64,000 nt of DNA, from the NCBI GenBank assembly GCA_026413225.1, contig CM048591.1, positions 38,471,803 through 38,535,802 of the forward strand. The letters run 5' to 3'. The DNA is from Otis tarda (taxonomy: Eukaryota; Chordata; Aves; Otidiformes; Otididae). The translations under genes were made by a program, and so were the position numbers. Below are positions 49,401 through 60,138 of the stretch, in pieces. The notes below the pieces were generated by a model. That model was not told the DNA's origin and ran no database searches. It was given only the letters and a program-made list of their open reading frames with translations. Within the stretch, counting starts at the first letter, position 1. Every line of letters begins with the position of its first letter.

Positions 49401-51274
49401 GATGTAATGAGTTATATCTATGAAATAATAAATACCCTATTAGTACATATCTGTGTCACGTCCCAAACTCAAGATCAGTCACTGTCTGGAAATGAAACAG
49501 GTAAGCTTTATCCTCTTTAGATCAGATGAGTGCTCTTCTTGTATGCTCTCTTCATCCCCTCTACCAAATTCCTTGACAACTTAGAATGGAAACATCTTTG
49601 CTAGTTGTGAAAGCTGTACATCTAGCTAAAACTCACAAATACATTTTCTATAACCCTTTAAATGCTGACATTACAAAAAAGTAAACCAAGCTCCCAATAA
49701 AACAAGAGAATATCTGCCCTGTAGTAAAAGAAATCACATAGCTTTCTAGTTGTGCCATGATCAGTGTAGCTAACGGAAAGAATGTATTTGAGTGGTTGTT
49801 GCTTGACTTAATAGAGCTGTTTTTCCTTTCTAGTGAAATTATATTTAATTCTTTCTTAAGCTGAAGAGGAAAGTGACCTTTTCTATCATTGTCTACACAA
49901 AACTGAGACTTAAATTCATGGAGCTGGCTATCTGCAACACCTACTGACTTGGGTTATGCTTGAATACTCTGTGCTTCTGTAAACCAGACTTCTGAATACT
50001 TAAGGGAAAACCTCTAAAATGCAACTTCTTAGTGCAGCTTAGTTGCACAAGACAATTCAGGTGCATTTGAAAAGGGAGTGAACTGAGAGAACAAGGTGAA
50101 GATGTTGAGAATGTTTGTATCAGTAGATTCATTATTGCAGAAAAGCCAGACGCAATAGAGTCAGAGTATCATTAGGGACCATCTGGTAGCCTTGTGGCAA
50201 AGATCATCCAAAACCAACTTTCAACAGAATCACATAATGAAGAATAAATTTAGCTTGTGCTCTGCTACTCATCTTGAAGTTTATCACTGAGAATTTGACT
50301 GCCCATTTCTCTGATGAATGTGCCAAATTTTGTCATAAAATGTATCCCTTTGAAAAAAGTTTTAAGGCAATGACAGCAGCCATTTGCTGCTTTTCTATCT
50401 GTACAATGAAGCAAACTCAAGTAAAGAAGGGCCTTTAGATACAGCTTCTGCAAGAGGTTTTAATCCTTGGATTTTAATAGCCAATACCACATACAGTTCT
50501 TTAGGAAGTTTGCTTTTAAAAAGGAAGAAAATGAAGGAGGGAAAAAAAAAAGGAAACAGCAAGGAAAGGCTGAACAGACAGATTCCTCCATGCCCAGTAG
50601 CAATATAACATGCTTCTGCAAAAAGACACTGATCAGCTACTGATTTCCACCAGCTTCCCCATCAGGCAACCAGTCTCTCTCCACTTCATGCAGTCATTGC
50701 ACTCCCATCTATAGCTCTGCAGGACATGGGTCAGGCCATAAGTACTCAAATCACATTCCTATCTTCTTCCCAAGACATAGGCAGCTATGATGAGTTGAAA
50801 GCACCTGCTTGCTACTCACAAAGGCTGTAGTGTAGCTTCATTAGCAATTCCCTCCTTTAGTTTACTCAATCACTCTATTCACGAGGTGCATCAAGGAATC
50901 ACTCCCCCTCTGGGCCAGTGCAGAAGTATAGATTAATTATGCTAATCATCCACTCTAGGCAGCAAATGCATGAAACATCCACTCCTCCTATACCTTCAGT
51001 CAATTCTTTCCCATCTACACATCTTACCTCTGGGTCCTTCCAGTGTGCCTGACTTAACTCATATCTGGGATTTGGAGACAGATTCCAAGCATTTTCTCTA
51101 GTCATTCAGTGCTGTCAAACCCCATTAAGAAGCTTTGTTTCTCTTAACTACTGTGGATATTTGTAGACTTGTTAGTTTTTCAACTTTAACTCTATAAATA
51201 CTCCTAATAGTCCTACGTAATTTATTTTCAACCTGTTCCTTACCATGCTACTTTTCTAAACCTTCTATAGTGTG

Positions 51275-51573
51275 AAAGATTGGGACAAACTTTTTACCAG
51301 GGACTGTTGTGATAGGATGAGGGGTAATGGTTTTAAACTAGAAGGAGGTAGATTTAGATTAGACATAAGGAAGAAATTTTTTACACTGAGGGTGGTGAAA
51401 CACTGGCACAGGTTGTGCAGAGCAGTGGTAGATGCTCCATCCTTGGAAAAATTCAAGGCCAGGCTGGATGAGGCTCTGAGCAGCCTGATCTAGTTAGAGA
51501 TGTCCCTGCTCCTTGCATGACCTTTAAAGGTCCGTTCTAACCTAAACTGTTCTGTAATTCTAGGATTCTATGA
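51275..51573 (+). mobile_element. CR1 LINE, 5'-truncated
   Basis: Sense CR1 3' end of about 300 bp. It starts at aaagattgggacaaactttt in the ORF2 tail, passes [20 protein letters not shown] and the downstream HWHRL-like segment (encoded at about 51317-51410), and ends in decayed octamers (ctgtaattctaggattctat). The stretch ggggggttgga found in the other copies is missing between ctccttgca and tgacctttaa. The 73-codon frame at 51272-51493 is the remnant of the ORF2 C-terminus, not a host gene. Confidence 0.93.
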
Positions 51574-53068
51574 AAGGTCAAGATTTCTACAGTCTCTTTT
51601 TCTTTTGTATTTTATTTCCCTTTTAGTTAAGCTTTTATTTCTCTTCTGGTAACCTACAAACCAAGTTATTTTTTCAACAAGTTTAATGTTTAACAAGCTC
51701 CGAGTAACTCCTACTTTTTTTTTTTTTTTTCTGAAGCCAATCAGGTTTATACATCCAATACCAAGTTAAATGGCACATGCCATGTACAATTCACTTCACA
51801 ATATACAATATTTCTTGAAACTTTAAATGAAATAGAAAAAAGTAATCTGTGGATAAAAATGGGTTCTAATATTTTTTTTCTTGTATGAGTTTTAATTTGT
51901 TTTAAATTTTCAGAAGATTTTTCCAGAAATCCTGTTCTTTGTTGCTAAATTTTGTGTCAGAATGACATCCTCTTTTAAAAACAATGAGATGTCTCCCTTT
52001 TGGTTTTGAAAGGAAATTTATAGTAAATTAAACAATTTTAAGCTGATACACTAGAACGTGCACAAACTTCTTCATTGTAATAATTTAAAGGTCAATGTTG
52101 CTGACTATTTTCATAGTGGCTGTTTTAGCAAAAGCATTAAACTTTTAACTTCTGACTGGCTTTCCCAGTTACCTGAAGTCCTACTAGCCAGCTACACAAT
52201 GAATAGTGTATTCATACCTATTTATGTGTTTACATTTTGTCAGTGTAATGTCCTCTGGATACTAAAGTCTGGGAAACATAATAACTTGAATTCAAAGACA
52301 GCAAAAATAAAGCCAGACCTACTCTACAGATGCTATCTTTCATTTCCATGTTTGAGTCAAAAATCCTTTTGTAGATATAAATGAGACTGACAGAGAAATA
52401 CCAGTCTGTCACACCACAGCACCACAAAAAAAAAAATAGGCATCTTGCCATCAAAATTGTGTCCTCTTTGCCAGGGCATTGTCCAGAATAGAATAGCGTC
52501 ATTATATAGGGTTTAAAATTAAAATAAATGGAAAATATATTTATGCTTGAAAACTGAATCTAATTGTTTTATCAGTGGACTGTGAATTCACATAATTCAA
52601 TGAATTAAGTAATAAACAGCACAATTAAGATATTGTGGTAGTTTTCTTAGTGTTTGTTAGGATGTAGTATTGGCAGATTTTTAATCAAGTTACCTTCTTT
52701 AACCCTCATACCCTGATAAGCCAGGGACAAAATGAAGAATTGAGGTCATTTTTCAGCCTATGTTAACTAGAATGTCAATTATTCTTTTGCTCTACCACAA
52801 AGCAGTCACAGAGAGTTAGTGCACAGGCTCAGATGTGAGCATGTAGAGAGGGACAGCCTCAAGATATATTCAGTCAGCTGATGTCAACGTTTGTCTTCCT
52901 AACCCTGTTGGCCATCAATACGCTATTCAAGGTTTGATTCACTTTTCCGGCTTTCAATAGTTAATTCAAACACACTCATCTGTACTTCCTGTTTAATTGG
53001 ATTATTTCCCAAATCTATTTTGAGGAATTTTGTGCAGTTAAAAATATGATTCTTTACTTTTCTCAGTA
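51574..53068. other. Gene-free AT-rich sequence
   Basis: No gene is recognised. Poly-T at 51715-51731 and poly-A at 52426-52436. Frames of 90-108 codons at 52058-52502 lie on both strands over the same bases and show no motif. Confidence 0.6.
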
Positions 53069-53505
53069 TCACAGAATCAGAATGGATGAGTCTGGAAGCA
53101 GACCTCTGGAGGTCATCTTGTCCTACCCCCTCCTGCTCAAGGAGGGTCATCTGGAGTAAGTTGTGAAGGACCATGTCCAGATGGCTTTTGAATATCTCCA
53201 GGGACAGAGACTCCACAACTTCTCTGGGTAACCAGTGCCAGCGTTTAGTCACCTGCACAGTGAAAAAACGCTGTCTTCTTTACATCTCCCCTTCAGATAT
53301 TTATACACATTTATGAGATTCCCCTAAGCTTTCTCTACTCCAGTTCTAACAGTCCCAGTTCTTTCAGTCTTTCCTCACATAAGAGGTGTTCCCATCCCTT
53401 AATCACCATACTGGTCCTTCGCCAAAGTCTCTCTAGTAGTTGCATATCTTTCTTGTATTGAGAAGCCCAGAACTAGACCCAGTACTCCAAGTGTGATCTC
53501 ACTTT
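53069..53505 (-). mobile_element. CR1 LINE, older subfamily
   Basis: Antisense CR1 of about 440 bp running from tgtgatctcactttt (5' side) to tcacagaatcagaatgg (3' end). The minus-strand reading includes LPREVVESLSLEIFKSHLD, the conserved end of CR1 ORF2, and then HNLLQ and a DDLQ-like tail. Divergence is clearly higher than in the copies at 31931 or 57230, and the 3' end differs (cacagaatca rather than catagaat), which points to an older subfamily. The frame extends past the element to 52923 only by chance. Confidence 0.9.
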
Positions 53506-55454
53506 TCCATTAAATTAGTGTCGCTAAATGTATTAATTACACAGACTTCAACTACAGAAGACCCTTCTCCTTCAAGTGCTGTATCCTACTTACTGTGTAA
53601 CCATGGCTAAATGAACACATTCAAAATTTCTGTTGCAAGACGGATATGTCTATAATATGTCTCATTCTGGAAAGGGTGTGTAATCAGACTAACATGTTCA
53701 ATGCAAAGTAGAGTGAAAGTGAGAAAGAGAATGACTACAGCAATCTAAGCCACAGGGGCACGGTGTTAACAAGTGGCAGCAGGCAGCAGCACACTTGCAT
53801 GTAGCTGCACAGAGAAAATTTTTGGGAACAGTCCGGAAGCAGTCACCATAAGCAAGAGCTTTTGGGCCTATAGTCTAACTGTACTCTGAAATATGAAAAA
53901 CACTGTAGGAGTGGTTCATAGACAGACCTTCCTCTTCTGGGCTCCATCTCTGATCAAGGTTGAGACATGTTGTCATTGATTTCAGTTACAGTGAGGTTAC
54001 TTTGAAGTTTTCCACACCTTATGCAAGGTAGCCAGGTTAGTAACACTAGTATGATCTCTAGCAAGATAAAGTAACATATGCCTTGGAGCTCATGGCTTAC
54101 TCCTCTAATCATTTGCTATCATTTTTGGGCCATATGTGTTTCAGAGTGAAGAAATGTGTTTTCTGAAATCCCATTCTAGAATATTTTAATCAAGTTGCAG
54201 CATTAAAAGCAGAACTCAATTTCTTCTTACCACATTTTATTTGAGGTGGCAGTCACAAGATGGAATTATTGTCCCAGTCTAGAAAACTTTGAGTTGTGAC
54301 ATCAAGTGACCATATGAATATCAATAAAACTGCCTAGAGGCTGAACTATAGGCAAATAAAATTATTTTTTTTCTATAGTAATTCAAACTTCTAAAATTAT
54401 GATGAGTTGATGGACATATTCGAGAAGAGCTTGGCTGCTACAGACAATTTATTTCTGACACCGCCCTGTAGAGCTCTGACCTCTTACCTTCAATCTCAAA
54501 CAGCCTTTGACTTGCTAGACATCCACACCTACACCTATCATCTTCAAGGGAATCCAAAAGACTCAAAAAAAAAAAAGATGATTTGTGTGTGTTATTACCT
54601 TGGTCCAAAACATGCTGTGCAACATTTAACCCTGCTGACTAGGTACAAAGTTCATTACACAGAACTGGAGACTCTTGTATTGCTTTGTGAACCTTCTTGC
54701 TATGAGCTGGGCTAATGAAAACGTACCCCGTCAGTCATGGTGATGAAAGGTAAAGACACGTACTTGTTGAAGCAACTGCCATTTCTGACCAGGAACTCTG
54801 GGCTTAGTACTGGAGTTACATGAAATGTGTGACTTGAGGCATAGCACAGAAAGACATAACAAGTCTGTTGTGGGTCACTTCAGCCCTCATCTGGTGACCA
54901 AGACTGGATTATTACAGCTATTTTTGTATATATATGTGTTAAGGTAATCAGTTAATAGCTTTCATGGGGCTATTTTCTTTGTCTAAATATCCACATCAGT
55001 CTGAAGGTGCAGGTAGTTGCTAAATTAGAATATTTGAAGTGTCTCCCAGGAAATTTAAATAGTTTTTCCTATCCAGACACAGTCACCCCATTTTACCCCT
55101 CCTTTCAGTGTTCACTGGCCTCAATAAATAGTACATGGCTGTTTGTGGACTCCCACAGGCTCTATCTGAACTTTACGGTGCTTCTCAGCACTCAGTTCAA
55201 GTTTATGCTCCAGGCTGATCTCACCACCATGTCAAGATGAAACCTGAGTTTCATATAGCCTAACTCTCTTGAGAGGCTTGATTTTCCTAGAGAATAAACC
55301 TTGGCAGATGAGCTAGAAGAAAGATATTCTGCATTATGGACTAGTACCCAGTCTCAACAAATCAAGAATACAAGCAGCTGACATCCACCACAAAGTGTAT
55401 CCATGAAGCCTGGGCTCCATCAGAAAGACTATATTAAGCCATGGTGATGTCCAG
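53506..55454. other. Gene-free sequence
   Basis: No gene or classified repeat. The 102-codon frame at 54407-54715 contains a poly-lysine stretch from an A run and no recognisable domain. Confidence 0.6.
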
Positions 55455-55946
55455 TGTCCTGGTTTCAGCAGAGATTGAGTTAATTTTCCTCTCAGTAGTT
55501 GATGTGTTTTGAATTTCAGATGTGAAGAACATTGATAAACACACTGATATTATGAGTTGTTGCTAATGAGACCAAGGACACTGTCCGGCTCTCCAGGTCT
55601 CGCTAATGTGCAGGTAAGGAAGCTGGGAGGGATGTGGCCAGAATAATTGACCCAGACTGTCCAAAGAGAGTATTCCATGCCATTCCGTGTCACACTTAAT
55701 ACATAACTGAGGGTTGGCCAGGGAGCATCTTGATCTTCCTTGCCCTTTCCCTTTCTCTCCCTTGCTTGCTTCTTGGTTTTGTTTCCATGACCGCTGCTCA
55801 GGATGGGCTGTTATCAGTCATTGGGACATTGGGTGGTAAGCAATTTTGCATTGTTCATTGTAATTTTCACAGTTCTCTCCACCATCCCGCTGGGGAGGGG
55901 AAGAGTGAGTGAGAAAGCGTGTGGTGACTAGGGCTAAACTACAACA
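55455..55946 (+). mobile_element. Solo LTR, family A copy 4, internally deleted
   Basis: A 492-bp LTR starts tgtcctggtttcagcagaga and ends taaactacaaca, with a perfect 5-bp duplication tccag (55450-55454 and 55947-55951). The conserved block is at 55661-55680. About 130 bp are missing relative to copies 1 and 3: the sequence jumps from ttgcattgttcattgtaatt to cagttctctccaccatcccg, which removes the AT-rich middle and the start of U5. The TATA position has decayed (aatacataact). Confidence 0.93.
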
Positions 55947-56629
55947 TCCAGTTTATTCAAATCCAAAATTTTGGAAGAAGAACAGAATGTGGCTGAAATA
56001 ATCTTTTATCAGTTGCAAAAGTAACTTAAAATATATAATATCACAATGCAGTTTGAAACAGTTGAAATAAGAGAAACAGAAAAAGTCGTATGCACCCATG
56101 ACATCTTCACAGAACAGTCCCTAGTTTTCATTAGAAATGCTACTTTCATGTGTTGTTTCCTTTGCATGTTTTAGAGTTTTACCTTTGCTATGGATATTTC
56201 ATTTCCCATTACACTGTAAATGTAACATGGTCATGCGTATCAGCATTACCAGTCTGTGAAATGGGATTGAAATAATGTGTACACTCTCTAAAATGTAAGA
56301 TAAAAATAAGATTTACCAGTTTTAATTAGCCTTTTGCATAAACATTATGAATGGGAATTAGCTTTTATTAAATTATTTAATATGAATAACATGCTACCTA
56401 TATAAAATTCAGATTAAATGACCAAGGATTATATGTGAAAAAAAATGTAGACAGAATTTGATTTAGATGGAATGAAGTATGCTATATAAAGATATTACGG
56501 GATTTTAAAAAAATAAACTAACATTCAAAGGGGATTTTGTTTTACCCTCTGGATCTCGTATTTTCTTTTAATGTTAGTCTCTTACCTAGTATCTCTTTAC
56601 TTAGTTCATGTGTGCTGAAACAATTTCAA
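55947..56629. other. Gene-free AT-rich spacer
   Basis: No gene or repeat is recognised. The ATG that opens the 209-codon frame at 56537 lies here, outside the CR1, so that start has no meaning for the CR1 protein. Confidence 0.65.
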
Positions 56630-57165
56630 CAGAAGGTACAAGGATACCTTGACAGGCTGGAGAGGTGGGCCCGTGCCAACCTCATGAAGTTCAACCAGGC
56701 CAAGTGCAAGGTCCTGCATGTGGGTCGTGGCAATCCCAGGCACAAATACAGGCTGGGCAGAGAATGGAGTGAGACCAGCCCTGAGGAGAAGGAGTTGGGA
56801 GTGATGGTGGACGAGAAGCTCAGCATAAGCACACAATGCGCCCTTGCCACCCAGAAGGCCAACCGCGTCAAGAGGAGTGTGGCCAGCAGGTTGTGGGAGG
56901 TGATTCTGCCCCTCTACTCTGCCCTGGTGAGACCCCACCTGGAGTACTGCGTCCAGTTCTGGAGTGCCCAACATAAGAAGGACATGGATGAGTTGGAGAG
57001 GGTCCAGAGGAGGGTCACAAAGATGATAAGAGGGCTGGAGAACCTTTCCTATGAGGACAGCCTGAGAGAGTTGGGGCTGTTCAGCCTGGAGAAGAAGAGG
57101 CTCCGGGGAGACCTTATAGTGGTCTTCCAGTACCTCAAGGGGGCCTACAAGAAAGATGGGGAGTG
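56630..57165 (+). pseudogene. CR1 ORF2 C-terminal remnant
   Basis: About 178 codons remain open. They include [53 protein letters not shown] and [15 protein letters not shown], all of which are hallmarks of the CR1 ORF2 C-terminus downstream of the catalytic FADD box. Against the copy at 32031-32591 it has lost four codons between KAN and KRS (CILGCI replaced by RV), an in-frame 12-nt deletion. The frame stops at 57164-57166 well before the family's usual end, and a short deletion follows before the RGNDF-like segment. It cannot encode an active enzyme. Confidence 0.9.
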
Positions 57166-57450
57166 ACTGCTCAGTAGGGCCTGGACTAGGGGTAATGATT
57201 TTAAAATAGAGGGAGGTAGATTTAGGTTAGATATTAGGAAAAAATGTTTTACAATGAGGGTTGTAGAGCCCTGGAACAGGTTGCCCAGAGAGATGGTGGA
57301 TGCCCCGTCCCTGGAAACGTTCAAGGCCAGGTTGGATGGGGCTCTGAGCAACCTGATCTAGTCGGGGATGTCCCTGCTCCTTGCAGGGGGGTTGGGCTAG
57401 ATGACCTTTGAAGGTCCCTTCCAAACCTAACCATTCTATGATTCTATGAT
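56630..57450 (+). mobile_element. CR1 LINE, 5'-truncated, about 820 bp
   Basis: Sense CR1 from the middle of ORF2 (reading [13 protein letters not shown]) through the C-terminal domain and the 3' UTR (ctccttgcaggggggttggg) to two octamers (ccattctatgattctatgat). It is the best-preserved CR1 coding stretch in the window and probably a fairly young copy, although it is dead: it lacks the endonuclease and most of the reverse transcriptase. Confidence 0.95.
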
Positions 57451-57892
57451 TTCTTCCCTCTCCTTTCCCCTAATCCTCACAAAAGTATCCCAGATATAAC
57501 TCTTCCGTGAGGTAATCTTAAATAGTTTGAGTCATCTTTATCAGAAGAAAAAACATTTCAGGCTTCCACATTCTATATAGACTGCCTAGGATTTTGAAGA
57601 AAAGGAAGACCCCTAGCTAGTGATACTGTAGACGAAAACAGAAGCTGTTTGCTTCTTGAAAGAAAAGACACTTGAATCTATTTTCAGAGTAGCTTCCTGG
57701 CCTGCAGACCGTGAATACCTGGACATATCTCCTGGAACCAGGAGTCAGAAGCCCGATGCCCGTGGCAAGGCATATGACAATGACCTTCTTGCCTCTTTGT
57801 CCCACTCAGGAAGCTATCTGCTCTGTCCAGGGTGAGTTTTGGTGGTTCACTGTTTTGGGGGCTGATTTGAAGCTTGCTTTAAGGTACCTACT
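57451..57892. other. Unique sequence with splice-like signals
   Basis: No gene is recognised. The part from about 57690 to 57880 is richer in G and C than its surroundings. It contains a pyrimidine-rich acceptor-like string ending cccactcag (57801-57809) and a strong donor-like GGTGAGT (57831-57837) only 22 nt later. It leads straight into an LTR tail, so it may instead be the unrecognised body of that LTR. Confidence 0.4.
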
Positions 57893-57985
57893 TTCCTTAT
57901 ATTTTCTCTCCCTGTTCTCTCGGAGGGTGGGGGGAGTAAGAGAGACACTGCGTAGTCTGGTCCTGATCAGGGCTGAACTATGACA
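57893..57985 (+). mobile_element. LTR family B-like U5 tail
   Basis: This 93-bp segment from ttccttatattttctctccc to ggctgaactatgaca matches the end of family B copy 1 (37089-37180) closely, including ggagggtggggggagt and ctgcgtagtctggtcctgat. Nothing upstream matches family B, so either this is a 5'-truncated LTR or the upstream 400 bp is a different U3 joined to the same U5. No target duplication could be identified (right flank cccag). Confidence 0.75.
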
Positions 57986-60082
57986 CCCAGGCAAGTTAAA
58001 GAAGATCTGCAAGGGTTTTTACATTGTAATCTAGGAAACCCAGTGCCTCAGAGTAATGCATCTCAACATCTATCATCTTTATTACCTTTCTGGATTTTGT
58101 CCTGAGGCATTTTCTTCTCTGGAGGTCTGCCTTTGGATGCAGACAAATTTGTGAGCCGACTCCTGATTTACCATGGTTTTAAACATTTCATGGGTACAAA
58201 TCACACTTTTCCTGGGCAATATCGAGAGCTGCTTAAAGTATGGTGAGATGGCAGTCAGGAGGAGGTGGGAACCAAATACTGCACACATTTCCCTGGCCTC
58301 ACTGACACTCACTGAAGTAGGCCTTAAAGATTGAAGTGTCTCACTGGACATCTTGAAAATTTCCATCATGTATTTACTCCACCAGTGAGCTTGGGTTGTG
58401 TCCCAAAACTAATTTTAAAAGCATCTATTTTTATTCTTCAATTTAAATAGTAAATAATAATTATACTATTGTCAGAAAATTGCTGCTCCCTTAAGTCTTA
58501 AAGGGAGTTGGTAGTAAGAATCTGTTTTCAAATTCAGTGCACTTCATTTGTGATTATTGTATGCAATTATTTTTTTAACAATTTCTTACCATATCCCATA
58601 AGGTAATGATTAAAACTTGAAAGCTTTAGAAGAGAAAATAACTCATCAAGAAAGATATAGAACAGTTTAGTCAAGTGCTTGGGGCTCAGGCTGCCTCAGT
58701 TCTCCCCCGCCCTGTCTTCCCTTGAGTCTTCCTTCTCAAAGCCTGTTCTTCCTCATGACCAACTAATCCCGTCAGACTGTTTTAAAAGACAAGCCTCATC
58801 CAAAATAGGGGTGTGTTTTAGTTCAATAATGAGAATAAAATCTGCATGCATATTGCCAGAATTTTTACTCTGCCTTCAATGCCCCCTTTTAGTTGTAATG
58901 TCACAAAAAGCACTGGGGGAAATTGCTATGGCATTGGTAAAATTATGACGATTAAACTTTCATTGGTTTCCATGGGTGCAGATCTTTAGACAATGGGCCT
59001 GATTCTACAAACTCTCTGATAGCTGAATAGCTCCACTGAAATTGGTTATACTGTACACACGTGAGAAATCATTCTTATGCATAAATGTTTACAAGATGGG
59101 GGGATGAATTTCAAGTGCTGAAGTTCAAAGAAAATACAATTAACAAAGAACACATTCCCATGAGCTGCCTAGCAGTTCCTACAAAGTACTGGGTATCCTC
59201 AACTCTCATTAATTTCAATAGAATTTGAAGACAAGTGACGTGAAGCAAGATTAGGTCTCAAAATTCCAGCTAATATACATTTCTTTTTGACAACAACAAA
59301 AAACTTATCTGATACAGTCTTCTCAGCTCAGGACTTGTGCAAAGCCCAAATATATTTTTGTCTCTTTACAAGTACCCGTCTCATTGATTCCAAAGATCAG
59401 TTAAAAGATAATTATTTAATAATGAAACATAGTGAGTAAGGATCATTCTAAAGTAGCCTTTACATATAGAGAAACAACAGATCCAAAGGCATTTTTAGAA
59501 AAGTTGTAATTTTCAGATCCTAAAAAAACCCCACCCTTGCATATATATTTGAGGGAAAGGAAAAAAAGTGTAAATGTATATACATATGTGCATATGTGTG
59601 TATGAATATTTATGTGTCTGTTGCATTTAATTATATAGAGATGTACTTTTTTCTTTCACCTCACTTTTACTTCTTCTATGATTACATATATATAAGACTT
59701 CTTACTACAAAGGACTATGCACTTAAATATTAGTAATAGTATCATGAATCTAATATTTGTCAATTTCTTAGTTTTCTTCAAATTACCAGGGCTACCTAGG
59801 CTGAAATTAGATTCTCAAAGCTCTTACTACTTCAGTTTCAGGTCATTTTCAAATCAGAATGGGCCTATTTTCTATACTTAATTTGCATGCAAACAAAATC
59901 CTATGGGAACAGCTGAACTCAGAAAAATTCACTTTCAAATTGCAGAAATTATCCTTATTATCATTATTATTGCTGTCATTTACACACCCATCAATGTGTA
60001 ATCTGGAAGTACTTTAAATGGTTGAAAATGTGAGAAACTGACATTAAGCAAATAGGATAATCAAATACTTAAAGTTACAATC
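57986..60082. other. Gene-free sequence
   Basis: No gene is recognised. Contains a quasi-palindrome (58486-58507) and a TATATG/TGTG-rich tract (about 59575-59620). Frames do not exceed 95 codons. Confidence 0.6.
58486..58507. other. 22-bp quasi-palindrome
   Basis: CTCCCTTAAG and CTTAAAGGGAG flank a single T, pairing fully except for one extra A in the right arm. A small potential hairpin or cruciform with no known function. Confidence 0.5.
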
Positions 60083-60138
60083 CCCACACGCATGCCCACA
60101 CATACAAGTCTGCCTGCACACACGCACACACATACACA
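60083..60138. repeat. Imperfect (CA)n tract
   Basis: CA/CG/TA alternation interrupted by short unique pieces (cacacgcatgcccacacata, then cacacacgcacacacataca). Probably a decayed dinucleotide microsatellite. Confidence 0.8.

Larger units (their letters stand above)
45025..51274. other. Gene-free AT-rich sequence
   Basis: No gene is recognised. Contains poly-A at 47357-47376 and 50539-50551, a nuclear-receptor-like DR1 at 46425-46437 and a possible old CR1 scrap at 46125-46190. Frames do not exceed 75 codons and none has a motif. Confidence 0.6.

Noticed and set aside
56537-57166. A 209-codon plus-strand frame as a host gene.
   Set aside because: All but the first 30 or so codons are CR1 ORF2. 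The ATG lies in unrelated upstream DNA, and the frame ends prematurely within the element.
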